NCBI GenBank assembly: GCA_018389105.1
Contig: JACATO010001730.1
Location: 62,001-126,000 of the forward strand
DNA from: Nautilus pompilius
Taxonomy: Eukaryota > Mollusca > Cephalopoda > Nautilida > Nautilidae
Reading direction: 5' to 3'
DNA: 64,000 nt
The notes under the pieces were generated by a model that made no database searches, was not told where the DNA came from, and saw nothing but the letters and a program-made list of their open reading frames with translations. This document shows, piece by piece, positions 10,740 to 22,986 of this stretch. The position numbers and the translations under genes are program-made. Each line of letters begins with the position of its first letter. The first letter of the stretch is position 1.

Positions 10740-13700
10740 CCTTGCAACATCACTGTCAGTGGCACTGGTACCATCTTGTGGCTATTTTTACACTGCAGCA
10801 CCAATGTCAGAATTTAATGATTTCTAGTTTACTGGTTATTTACGGTATATTTGATCATTCCTGATCATACTGCTACTATTGCATAAAGTATATCACTTAG
10901 AAAGCAGCTCTGTATTTGTCTAACAAAGGTTTATTCATTGGATGTCTTCTCTTAAGTCAAAAGCTTTTTCAGATGCCTGACATCGATCTGTCTCTATTTT
11001 GTGCAGTATTTTTCTTATTTGCTGAGCAGGGTCCTGTATCGATTGGCCTTCAATTGGTTGAGCGGGTCTGATCATTGTTTATCTTATCCGTTAATCTGGC
11101 TAGCCTATTTCCTACTGATCATTTTATATTCATACTTTAGCAAACTAATAATCTTAAATTCTCCAACTTCCTTTAATTAAAACTAGCTGCTTATGGCATT
11201 GCACTGAGTGTAACATGCATAATTAGCTACCTTTATCAGATCTTCTGCCAACAAGTAATCCAAACATTAATAAAATTCTGGCATAAGGGTATCACTTCCT
11301 AGGGATTTATAATTAACTCCCTAATAACGTTTTTACTCTAGGATGGTTTGAGACCTCCATAGCATTTATTTGTCTACTCTCTACATATTTAAAAGCAGGT
11401 CCTGGCTATATGGCTAGCTCTACACTACTATACAACTCCCCCCCTAACCTGAGTCTTTTATTGTTCATTTACCCATATCTCACCATCAAGTCCTGAACTC
11501 ATGCTAACTACCAGCCCCAGGTTAAAGTGGAAACATCCTAAAACTTTACTAAATAATTGTACTCAACTTGAAGACATTTCTGGAATGGTTTAAGTAAATC
11601 AAACTTTCAAGATATGTTTAGTACACACACAGAGCAATGATATAAGCTAATAACTATCCACAGTTGGTTGTAGAATAGATAGAAAGACTTAATGACAACT
11701 GGTTAAAACAGTTCAAAATGGTAGTATTGTTTTTCAAGGATCTTAAAGTTTTTCACATCAACATGTTAGTTTACATCACAAATGCACCTTTAATAAACAA
11801 GCACAGAAAGTTTCATTTAGATAAGAGACTTTTACCTAGTTAATTCCACTTTTATCACTTGTCTGCCATTTTGAATGGCTACCATAGCAACTACATGCAA
11901 TATCATTGGTGATTTCTCTCTTGATATTATTTTGCAAAAAAAAAAAAAAGTTTTGGAGATGCTTCCACCTTAAATAAGCTTATCCAAGATTTTGAAATGA
12001 CCAGTCCAGTCTCGGGTTCTGAGGGAGCTCTAATATACACTCTTTAACATAGTAACTTATGTTAAATCTATCTGTCAAGTAAAAGAATAAATAGAATATA
12101 AGTAGGGGGCATAAATAGACCTACAAGCACATTCTTTGTTTTCTGCTTCATTACCACTGAAGGCATGTTTAATTTGGGTTGATGATAAATAAGCATCTCT
12201 ACGCTTCCTGCTTTATTTTAGTTTAAATCAGTTAAGAAATATTCAAAGTGTTCATCATACATTAGAAAAAAAATTTAACACCTTATCTTTGATCTAAAAT
12301 CCAGAAAGTCTGCAAACATTTAAATATTTAGAATTTGAGAGAGATTGGGGAAGGGAGACAATTAGGTTCTTACCTCCATGTCACTCAGCTCCAAATGACA
12401 AACCCCTGACCATCAGCATTCACTACTCTTCACATTAGAGACTTAAACGATTTACATACTAGCCTGGCCTGGGGTGAGGTTACCTCCGCCACCTAATCTC
12501 CACCACAACCACCTTCTAGTCCGGCTTAGTCTTTCACTTCAACCCAACTGAATCTCATTCACCATCAGAAAAGAATCACTGGACAAGTGCTTCACTTCGG
12601 TGGCTCCCCTGGTTGGATGGGTGGAAACAGTACAAGATTCAAAGGTACAGCTCCAGGTCTTCTTGCAGCTCTGGAAACTAAGATTGAATTCTACATAAAA
12701 CTTGGATTCTGTTTCTGCTCTTCGTGATACTGCCTAAGTGTGGCAGAATTGTCCTTGTGATGACCGGTTATGCTAAATGCTGACCAGACAGTATTAGTAA
12801 TTTTCCTGTTAATGCATGTATTCAAACGGCCTGATAAGTCTTCCCTTACACCATTAGTAGGACAACCACAGAGGCACCTCGAGCAGCACCCGAGGAAGGG
12901 GGGATGTCAACATCAGCTGACGACGTGTAACGTGGCTGCATCTGCTTCTTCTTGAAATGGTCCGTCTGGATTTCTACTGAACTTTCACCTCATCTGCTCG
13001 AAATAAATAACGTCAGTATGACAAATAATCCCAACCTTCACACAGATTGTCACACTCTGTGCTTCACGAAAACCACGAAGATGGAAATCAAACGAACCAA
13101 GCAAGCACACACGCTTTTGCTTTTTCTTTATCTTCAAACTGACAAGCACCTGTCGGCCCTAACGTACTGACATCAGCCGCGAAGGCACAGGTAAAACAAC
13201 ACAAAACAGTTTTAAGAACACTGGTCTACAAATGCGTATAATATATAAGGCTGGGAAGTTAAACTTCTGCAAAGAGAGTATTGTAATTAAAGAAAAACGA
13301 GATAATATTAAAAAATATACTGTATGTCTAACATCAATTCACAGCCTTTGTTTACACAAGCAGAAATTCATTACAAAACAGAAAAAAAAAAAAAAACTCT
13401 ACAATAAATGAATAAAAGATGTAACTGAAGCTTTCTGAGCAAGGCTGGTTATATCCCCAGCTTCCTCTATATGTTGGAGATGATCTTGTCAGCATGGGAC
13501 ATTTCAAACCAAGGAGCTGCTTTAAAGTTGGTTTTTAAAATGAAAGATGCTGATGACTGTTCTCCTTTACACACAAACATGCAACACCCACAAAAATGGC
13601 AACACACCAGAAATTCCAGGCTCCAAATTCAGCAATAACCACTGGCTTTTTAATCAGTCTACACCAATCATCAAAATACACTGCAGGCCAAAATTATTGC

Positions 13701-14750
13701 ATCACCTTACAGTTATAACCAAAATATTTAGTGCTTGTTGTGTGGTACGGTGCAAGCATATATTTCTTTTAAAACATGAAGCAGATGAAGCACTACTTTG
13801 ACATTCAAGGGTCCTCTGAAGGGGATGGAAAGCCACCAAGACCTACACGGGAGACCCAAGAGAGGAGAAACTACCATCGGTACTGTATCTACATCAACTG
13901 CAGTGCCTGGTAATCTATCCCTCTCACCAACAACGAAGTTGTTTTCCAAAGCTGAACCATGTTGCAGTCTTAGTTAATTTGTAAGTATGACCCCTAGTAC
14001 AAACAGTAGCAGACTGGGGGGAAAAGGAAAGGGGAAAAAAAATCTAACTTCTCCCTTGTCCACCATCTCAAAAAACCTACGCTTTGAAAATAAACTATCA
14101 GGTCTCCCCCTAACATCCAAACTTGGTAGATCTAATGTTTCCAATTGTTCTCCCAACGTCTCAAGCAAGCCTGCTCCGAAGTCTCTCCAATACACCATCA
14201 CCCACCAACAACTATGATGAAGCATTAATTTCTGCCAGCAGCAAGAGACAGGTTAAGCGGAAACTAAGACGGGGTAAACACTGCGCGAATGCTGCTATGG
14301 CGGTTGGCATATGTGGGTGAGCCAGCCGGATCCAGGCGGGTGGCACCCCCAGCCGACACAGGGAAATAAAAACCACCCTTACGCACAACACCTAGGGAGC
14401 TTTTCTACACTATATATGAAAAAAAAAAAATTTACATGCAAAACAGAAAATACAGGGAGCGGGTTTAAAAACCTGTGCTTTGGGTTTCTGAACTTTGTCA
14501 GACTAATACATTTAAGAAGAATATAAATACAAAATTTACAAAAAAAAATAAAAGAACCAACCATAAAATGTTTCTTAATTGTTCGGTTATTTCATTATTT
14601 ATTGTAGAAAAAAAACAAAAAAAAAAGTTCCAATAGAATAAAGGCTGCAATCTATCAACTAACTGACTCAGCTTCATTTGAAGTTCAAAGCAATTTAACC
14701 CTCTGTATACCAAAACAGTTTTAACCTCCCTTATATTACCAAGCAAGAAG
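10740..14750. other. CpG-poor AT-rich intergenic stretch, no gene seen
   Basis: About 4 kb without a convincing exon on either strand. Open frames are short and biased to simple sequence. A CpG-richer patch at about 14.2-14.4 kb interrupts it; this might be an unmethylated regulatory site but no motif supports that. A long untranslated exon cannot be excluded from sequence alone. Confidence 0.55.
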
Positions 14751-14752
14751 CT

Positions 14753-14754
<2 letters not shown>

Positions 14755-14784
<30 letters not shown>

Positions 14785-14833
14785 GGACTGGCTAAATATT
14801 ATTTAGCCAACACCCTTCGTAATCCACAAGGTG

Positions 14834-14876
<43 letters not shown>
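14755..14876. repeat. Two (TG)n arrays flanking a small palindrome
   Basis: TG runs at about 14755-14782 and 14834-14876 enclose unique sequence that includes TGGCTAAATATTATTTAGCCA, a 9-bp inverted repeat with a 3-base loop. Confidence 0.9.
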
Positions 14877-14877
<1 letters not shown>

Positions 14878-14879
14878 GA

Positions 14880-15845
14880 GCGATACACAGATTTTTTGTT
14901 ACAAAGATTTATCTAAACAAGGAGGATACTGCATTTTACATCAGTGAAGGCTCTCGGTCTGGGCTAAGTGATGCAGAATTCAAGAGCAGTGGGGTACAAA
15001 TGCATTTTAGATGGAGGGCATAGTTACAAATTAAAAAAAAAAAAAAGAATAAATGTTCCTTTATATTATGCAAAAGAATGTTTTTTTTTTTTTCCTTCTA
15101 AATAATGCATAGGTTTGAACAGCCTGCTCAGAGAGATTCGTCAGCGCACAAGTTTGCTGTGTTGTTGCGCTACAGGTGCTTCCAGGAAACAACGAGGACG
15201 ACGTCTTGAGCAAAGGACGTGTTCTGCGTGGCCGACTGTTCTTTTTACTGCTGCCCACAGCGGAGAAGCGGGACATAACGACGACACCGTTCAAAGCTGG
15301 TGCAGGTGGTGTCAACCCAGCCCAGTGTGAAATCCCCAATCAGGCCCTTAAAAAAAACAGGGATGCCAGAAAACCCTGCTCGTCCGTTACCTTTCACGTT
15401 CACAGCGGGGATTCTCGCAGCAGGGAAACCAAGAGTGAAATCACTTTCAACAACTGAACGCAATAATTATCGGGTAATTGGCAAAACAGCAACAAGCAAC
15501 TACTATAAACTAACATGGAATTCGTTAGCCACCGCTCCATACAAGCCCAGCACTTCGGCCGCATAAATACAGCACACACACAAGCGGACGGACAGTCACA
15601 CGAAGAGTTCAGCACCAGAGATTTTGATTTGTAAGTACATAAAGTTTGAGTAAAAAATTAGTTGTTCAGGAAAAAAGCCCCCCAAAATACATTTATACAA
15701 TAGTTTGTTCCCACACACACACACACACACACCACAATGCCACAACAATTTTAAAAAATACATGAATAAAATATAAAATAAAATTTTCAAAGATACAGAT
15801 TTGCTTAGAAATGTAGAAAATTTACACTATAGCAAAAGCTGTCCA
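14880..15845. other. Intergenic sequence, CpG-richer, no gene seen
   Basis: Moderately GC-rich DNA at 15100-15460 has overlapping open frames on both strands up to about 95 codons, none with a recognisable domain or clean splice borders. An (AC)n run lies at about 15711-15731. Confidence 0.5.
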
Positions 15846-16622
15846 GAGAGAGAGTGAGATGATGTCAGTACTAGAGAAAGAGAGATGATGATGTCAGTAC
15901 TAGAGAGAGAGAGAGACAGAGATGTCAGTACTAGAGAGAGAGAGAGAGAGACAGAGATGATGTCAGTACTAGAGAGAGAGAGAGACAGAGATGTCAGTAC
16001 TAGAGAGAGAGAGAGACAGAGATGTCAGTACTAGAGAGAGAGAGAGATGATGTCAGTACTAGAGAGAGAGAGACAGAGATGATGTCAGTACTAAAGAAAG
16101 AGAGATGATGATGTCAGTACTAGAAAGAGAGAGATGATGTCAGTACTAGAGAGAGAGAGACAGAGATGATGTCAGTACTAGAGAAAGAGAGATGATGTCA
16201 GTACTAGAGAGAGAGAGAGAGATGATGTCAGTACTAGAGAGAGAGAGAGACAGAGATGTCAGTACTAGAGAGAGAGAGAGAGACAGAGATGATGTCAGTA
16301 CTAGAGAGAGAGAGAGAGACAGAGATGTCAGTACTAGAGAGAGAGAGAGAGAGACAGAGATGTCAGTACTAGAGAGAGAGAGAGATGATGTCAGTACTAG
16401 AGAGAGAGAGACAGAGATGATGTCAGTACTAGAGAAAGAGAGATGATGATGTCAGTACTAGAGAGAGAGACAGAGATGATGTCAGTACTAGAGAGAGAGA
16501 GACAGAGATGATGTCAGTACTAGAGAAAGAGAGATGATGTCAATACTAGAGAGAGAGAGAGAGATGATGTCAGTACTAGAGAGAGACAGACAGAGATGTC
16601 AGTACTAGAGAGAGAGAGGGAG
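15846..16622. repeat. GA-rich minisatellite with a GATGTCAGTACTAGAGA core
   Basis: The core GTCAGTACTAGAGAGAGA alternates with variable GA runs and GATGAT or CAGAGAT spacers, with over 25 copies of the GTCAGTACTA core. Open frames across it are artefacts of the repeat. The core resembles that of the array at 63.07-64 kb. Confidence 0.93.
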
Positions 16623-17599
16623 AATTGACTGGTAATAATATTTGTTTTTTCAATATTTAAAAAAAAAAATAGTATTCCAAAAACAGGCAAGCAGAACATT
16701 TTTAAGACCAAACTTTAAAAATGTTATGAACACATTTGCTTGTTTGTCATTTTTTTAAAAAAATCCAGCAACATATCAGCCAAAAAAGTGATACATATTA
16801 TTAGTTTCATGGTAATCAGAAAAATAAAGCCAGTACATCAACAATGCAACTCTAAACCTCTGTGTATCCATTTCAGATGATCATCACTGGTACAACACTG
16901 AACAGCGATGCATTTTCAATACCTAACTATGATGTTAAGACTGGTTTGTTTGTTTTTTTAATTCTACACGAACTTTGTTATGAAAAAGATGAATCTTTGT
17001 TTGGTGCAAGACATTTAGAAAATCCTTTCTACTGCATCACGTATAACCGAACTCAGGTGATGAATCTATGCTAGAGAGCTCTTATCGCTCACAGTTGTTT
17101 TCCTCCAAAATCAGAAATCAGCTGTCAAAATGTCAAAAAAAGGTCTAAATGCTTCTGATAAATGATTTTCTTTGCATTAAATAGATAAGGCTGAAGACGT
17201 TGAGTACTCATTCTACCTAGTTTACACTGGCTCGATATTTAGATATATCATGTCAAGCTTCCTAGACTGATGCACTCATTCACATATCTATTTTTTCTTG
17301 ATGCCTGCCCACTTGTACTAGTTTATCTGATTACACACAGTTATAGATAATTGGCAATCACGTGACATGTAACAGAAGACACTAAGAAATTTGTCCAATC
17401 AGCACTGTGTTCCACTAAAAAAAAGTCAAAATATCTGCTCATATTTATACTAGAATCAGCCAGCCAGCCACTGGAAATAGAGAAAACAGAAAAAAAGTAC
17501 TAGGCATTTCTCCTATTAATGTATTTGTCCTCAAGACATTAGCCATCATGGTTTTCCCCCATGTCCTGTCAACTATCATTCTTATGATGTCTGCTTTCA

Positions 17600-18250
17600 T
17601 TAAGACCAACACTCTGCAGAAGTTCAGTCAAACCATACACATCATTCTTCATCTGCTTCTTGCTTTCAAAACCTACCTCCTTCATCACATCTAAAGAATG
17701 AGCAGCTGTTGCTTGAGTATTTTTTTGATAATCTCATGTTGTCTAATCTTGGCATTATGTCAACATTTTCACATAAACTGACCATGATATCCTGAACATT
17801 TGACATAAAAAAACTGCATTTCAAATGCCTCCAGTCATTCATGCATATTTTTACTGAGTTCGAGTCTTCTAACCATACAACAACACTGACCACACACACA
17901 TGCGCACGCACACACGCAAAATCCTCAAAGTCATCAGAATCCAGTCTGCATATGAAGTTTTCTATCGCTAAGAACATTGTTCATATCTTGAGATGCCTTT
18001 AATGCCATTCTTATTCATGTCTTGGTCTCAGAATCACTTTGACCATTTCATGTAATGGTACTGCCAAGGTATTTGAAGCTGTCAGTTTGTTTTATATCCC
18101 CTTGGCTCTGGGCTAACATTGCCATATAGACTATTCTTACTGATAAGCACACTTATTTTGTAATTGATATTGAGGCCTCTTTTCTCTTTTTGCATTATCT
18201 TACTGAAAAATCGCAGAAAGACATTTCAATCTACTCATTAGGTGCTTTCT
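17600..18250 (-). pseudogene. Degenerate LINE reverse-transcriptase fragment
   Basis: Minus-strand frames, broken by stops, keep the order of motifs found after the catalytic core of many non-LTR reverse transcriptases: a KRGLNINYK block, then SFKYLGSTIT, DSETKT, IRMALKAS and LSDRKL. The family-typical form is KxGLxINxxKTxxM, FKYLGSxIxxDGxxxxEIxxRI. Resemblance is at motif level and the frames are shifted against one another, so this is an old remnant. Confidence 0.5.
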
Positions 18251-18254
18251 GGTT

Positions 18255-19700
18255 AGTTTGCATGACTTTACCAAAGTGATTTCCTACATTATCAAACATT
18301 TAAAAATTAATCGGTCAATTTTTCTAATAAACCATAAAGGATGTGCTGATTTTTGTACATTAAATGAACACCATACAAGACCAAAAGATACCCAACTTAA
18401 TAGGCACTATTTCAAAAATTAATTTCTTTAAATATAAAATCATGAAAAGTAAAAACTTTGAAAAAGATTCTTATTAGTGCTTTTAATGTGTTCAGATCTA
18501 AATGTCTACTGAGAAAAACCATACACAAATAACTTTTCAAATTTCTCTCAATCTAAGGCTGCTGGCTGGTATCAGTCAGCATATTGGCTGTATGGCCCAG
18601 ACTAGAAAAAATATCAATTCTATTACAAAAAGGCAGGCCTGTACAACCCTAACCTGAAGGTTCTTCATTGATGTGGAAGAGACATTTGTTGCAATGAATA
18701 TAAGAAAACAAACAGATCATACATTTTGGCAAGACAGTTAAAACTGTTAGATCAGTGCTGTAAATGGGCAGTGATGTTTGTCATGTGGGGCTCTAACTGG
18801 AGGAAGAGAGACTTAGCTTATGTCAAAATGTTACCTGAACTGCCATTAATTATCTTAAGCACCTGGACAGCAGTGTGCATGCAAGTCATCAGACTAATCG
18901 TTCCATGCTCACTCTAAAAACCAGACACTAGTCATTATTTTAGTTTCTCCTAATTATTAAGATGTTATTTTACATAATACTTCAAACTCTAAAATTTGAA
19001 CTATTTTTTTTAAAATTAAAAGTTCTTATAAATTTTTTTTTGAAATTTTAATTTATACATTTTTAATTTTGGCAAAGCATTAAACAATTATTCATTTATT
19101 TCCACTTTTTTGTTTTAAATTTCTTTTTATTTTAGTAAATTCTTTATTAGCTTTATATCCCATTTTTACCTTTATGCTTAGTCATATATGGGCATTATGT
19201 CCTTCCATCTACTAACTTTGAAAAATGCATGGTGGTTGGCCAGATGTATAGTGTGTTTGCCAGCTGTGGCAGAGAGATCAAATTCACCCCCAACTGGTGA
19301 TCAACTGAGTTCAGGAAATCTACAATAGCATTGTTCTTTCTGGCTCTGTCAACGTGGGTTTTCTCTGGAAACTCTGACTTGCTTTCACAACTAAAAAGTT
19401 CTAATAGAACTTCGTCTGGGTGTGTACTGAAAGGATTTGTGGATTTTCCTGGACTAAATATCGACTGACTTCAGAAGCATGTAGCCTGCCTAGCACAGGT
19501 GTGGCATCTTAACCTTTCTGACTGACCCACCTACCAAGGACTGCTGACTACAGATGGAAAGATCAGTCAAGGGATCACAAGAATTTGAACAATCATTTCA
19601 TTAACCCACTTTTTGTTATTGTTAAATTAAATGTCAATATTTTAATCTAAAATGTGAATTTCTTAAGTTAGTTTAGCTCTTCACCACAAGACAATATTAG
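18255..19700. other. AT-rich sequence downstream of the NACHT-LRR-like gene
   Basis: Very AT-rich with many T and A runs (18940-19150). No exon was recognised. Part of it may be the 3' flank of the gene ending at 19747. Confidence 0.55.
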
Positions 19701-19705
19701 TTGTG

Positions 19706-19711
19706 TTTATT
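19706..19711 (-). terminator. Poly(A) signal of the NACHT-LRR-like gene
   Basis: AATAAA on the minus strand, 36 bases past the stop codon. Confidence 0.6.
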
Positions 19712-19746
19712 TTGAACAAAGACGAATTCCTTCCATCTTCTTCCAC

Positions 19747-22700
19747 TCACATAACCAGCTTTAACTGCCAGAAATAGACAGAAAGCTTGATAATTTGCTT
19801 TTTTCCCTCATGGCTAAAGTTGTTGCCACTTAGCAACAGTGTCTTTAGGTTGGTGCACTCCTGAATGAGTCTAGTCACAACATCTATGCTAGTGTCAGTC
19901 AGCATGTTGCCGGTCAGATCAAGTTGCATGATGTGTCGCGTCTGAAGCACAGCCTCCATGACAACAGCCAACTGACTGTCATCAAGGTGATTGTGGCATA
20001 AGATCACATCTGAGAGACTGGGCGAGGCTTGCACCAACTCCTTTATCTTCTCACACACCCTTGTGTCCACTGCCTGCCGAAAGCTAGTCGACTTGCTATC
20101 CACGCTAATGAAGTTGCGCATTGGTGACAGCAAGCTGAGATTCAGCCGCTTCAAGGTCCTGCGGATAATCACCTTATCAACAATCTGGCAGATCACCTCA
20201 GGACGGACGGACGAATGGTCGAGGGTGAGGCTTGTGAATTCCTCAGCAGCCTCAATTTTTTCCATGATGTTCTGCCCACAGCTCTCCAGATTGCAGCGGC
20301 GTAACTCCAGACGTTCAAAAATGTGTGGGAAGATGTTGAGGATGTATGCCACTCTGTGTTTGTTGTGGAGGTTGTCAAGTGAGAGTGTTCTGAGTGCGAT
20401 GTCCTTGGTGAAAATCGACTTCACCTTGGAGTACATCACTGGCAAAATGTTGCCTGCTTTATTCATCTCACCACTAAGAGTCAGAGTCTTGATGCGACTG
20501 TTATGTTTGAAGACTTCTGTAACAACGTCAACAAGCAGGTGGCTATTGTAAACATATTCACAGTGGACCATCAGGGTGGTCAGGTTTGAGATGTGGTTTA
20601 CTGCCCCAGCTAGGGAGATGCATGCCATTCCATTCTCTTCCATCCCATCAAGATGGAGGATCATTCCTTGAATGTTCAGCTCATTCAAGCGTGTGAGTCT
20701 GTAAAAGTTCTCAATGATGCGCTCAGGGCATTTCTGAAAGAAGTATTCCATAATATCAGGGAAATGCTTCACAACAATTTGAATGCAACCTGGTTGGAAA
20801 TACACTTGGCTCAAGCACTCAAGACACAGACCATAATCTCGGAGACTTCCACGAAGAATTTTATCAAAAATTCCCAAGTTAACACACTTCTCATTGCCTA
20901 CTTTGGCAAGCTTCTGGAAGAGTTCACAAACAGCAGCATCATCATAATGAGCTTTAAGGCAGCCAGTCAGGACAGAACACAGGAATGGCGACTCACTGCT
21001 GACAATAATGTCAAGCATTCTTGACTTTTCCTTTGTCTCTGTGCATTTGGCTATATAGAGAGCAACAAAGTATTCCAAATAATAGGTGCTTGAAAACATA
21101 TAATAGCTGCTGAAGTTCTGCAAAGGAAGAGGTATTTCCTCCATAAAATACATAAAGTACATGTTTGGAAGCTGAAGAATTTCTGGATCCATATCTTCAT
21201 GCGAGAAGTAGAATCTATTATTTTGCCAAGCTTGGCAAGCAAGCCGGGAAAACCGGATGAGCATCTGTTCCATCTGTTTGTTATCTAGCTCAAGAGAAAA
21301 TTTCTTCATGTAATGTCTAAAAGCCAAGTTGGTCAGTTCCTTGTACAAAGAGAAAATGCAGTGCGTCTTGGGCTTGAAACCTTTCTCTATCAAATACCAG
21401 GCAAGCAAATAAATAAGATGGATGCTTTTCAGAATTTTTACCAACATGAAATCCCCTTCAATCTTGCGGAGAATGGGCCGCAGCTCATCAAGGCAGCACC
21501 TTGATGACATAATATTCTTTAGCAGTTCCATCCCTGACGTGGCAGAGAGACCATCATTGATCAGAACGCTCTTGCAAGCACTGTGATCAACATAACCAGG
21601 TCTACTGCAAATGAGCAGGGTTGATTCAGACAGGCACAACGTGTGAAGAATGCTGTCCACATTGAGCTCTCCGAGGAAGTCAAAACTGTCCAGGATGACG
21701 AGTACTTCCTTCTGGTGCGAGACCAGCCACTTACAGACCCCTCTGATGCTGATTTCTGGTCTGCTTTGCATCAGTGGCTCAAACAGGGGCTGGACCAATG
21801 AAGAGAGAGTCTCAAACAGAGAGAGGCTGCTCATTTGCTTGCAGTCAACATAGATGACAAGAGAAAACTGGTACACATAGAGAGTCTGGTGCTGGTCCAG
21901 AACAGAAATGGACCAGTCATGAAGCAACTTCCAGCACAGAGCTCTCTGGTCAAAACTGTCTCCTTCAATGAGTGTGATTACTGGAACCTGCCCATGAAGT
22001 GGAAGGAAGAGGTCATACATGGAAGCTTCAATGCACCTGTAGAAAATAATTTTAAAAAATTATAAGGATGTAGGGGCATTGTGGTGTGCATGCCAGTGTA
22101 TGTATTACTCTCTTACTGCATGCATGCTTGTCTTAATCTGTCTGTCTGTCTGTGTGTAAATAAACATGACTCTCATCACTGTGTGTGTCAGAACGTGTTT
22201 TCACTTTAACAAATTAAACACACCTCTTGGTCATCTTAAAGAATGCAACAGTAAAATTTTCTGAATTTTCATAATAACCACCTACACTATACACAAGAAA
22301 GAATACACACACACACATTACCAAATCACCATTAACTTTAGTTCCTTAACAAGCCTGGAAAACATCAAAATGACTGCCGGTTTTCTATCATCACCACCAT
22401 GATGACATAACGTACAATCAATTTATGCTGCAAAAGTATTCTCTGGCATACTTATTTTATCTCAATGCTACTAGCTTTTGTTGCCAGATGCTCTTCATAA
22501 TGGTGATCAGAGAGTAAAACAAGACGGTAAAATATCAGTCTCTTCCAGGCACTCTCTCACCTTGCTGTGCAATTATAAAAAGGTTACTTGCTTTTGATCG
22601 CTGTTATTTTTTTTTAACACCAACTTCAAATTTGTTTTTATTCTTTAATTTGCAGCTAAGAAGAATCATGGGTACAAAAAAGACAGAAAATCATATTGTC

Positions 22701-22986
22701 TGTAATTCTTTTAGATGAATCCACAGAAAACAAATTTTTTTCCAGTTTCATTGTTACATAAAACTATTTTTTTCAACTTACTTGAAAGGCAGATGATTGA
22801 AATAAATCATCTTGGCTACCTCAGCATTGTCAGTCCATGTCTTGAAATCCAACACCTTCAGCAGTCGGATGCAGTTCATTTTGTCAGGAGTAAGGTCAGG
22901 CCACCCACCCCATGGTGGCGAAAAGACAACTTTTGTGTTTTCATAATAGAAGAGTCTAAGATAGTCTTTAAGAACCTGACCAAGCT
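19747..22986 (-). CDS. NACHT-LRR-like (NLR-type) protein, 3' part, with degenerate nucleotide-binding motifs
   Basis: Two minus-strand exons were assembled: 22986-22782 and 22036-19747, joined in phase (HLPFK/CIEAS) and giving about 831 residues. The first exon opens in phase 1, so at least one upstream exon with the true start is missing. Residues about 85-300 look like a NACHT module: a P-loop-like strand LIEGDSFDQRALCW and a Walker-B-like strand VLVILDSFDFL. The P-loop lacks the essential GK(S/T), which reads QRA, and the Walker B lacks the usual DGxDE. The C-terminal third has ribonuclease-inhibitor-type leucine-rich repeats (LDLTGNMLTD, LKTLLLSGNNFS). Family members sense danger signals in the cytosol; here nucleotide hydrolysis looks unlikely. 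Any N-terminal effector domain lies in unseen exons. Confidence 0.78.
22037..22781 (-). other. Intron of the NACHT-LRR-like gene
   Basis: Bordered by TTTCAA/GTAAGT and a TTTTCTACAG acceptor. It contains short TCTG and CA tracts and no other recognised feature. Confidence 0.75.
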
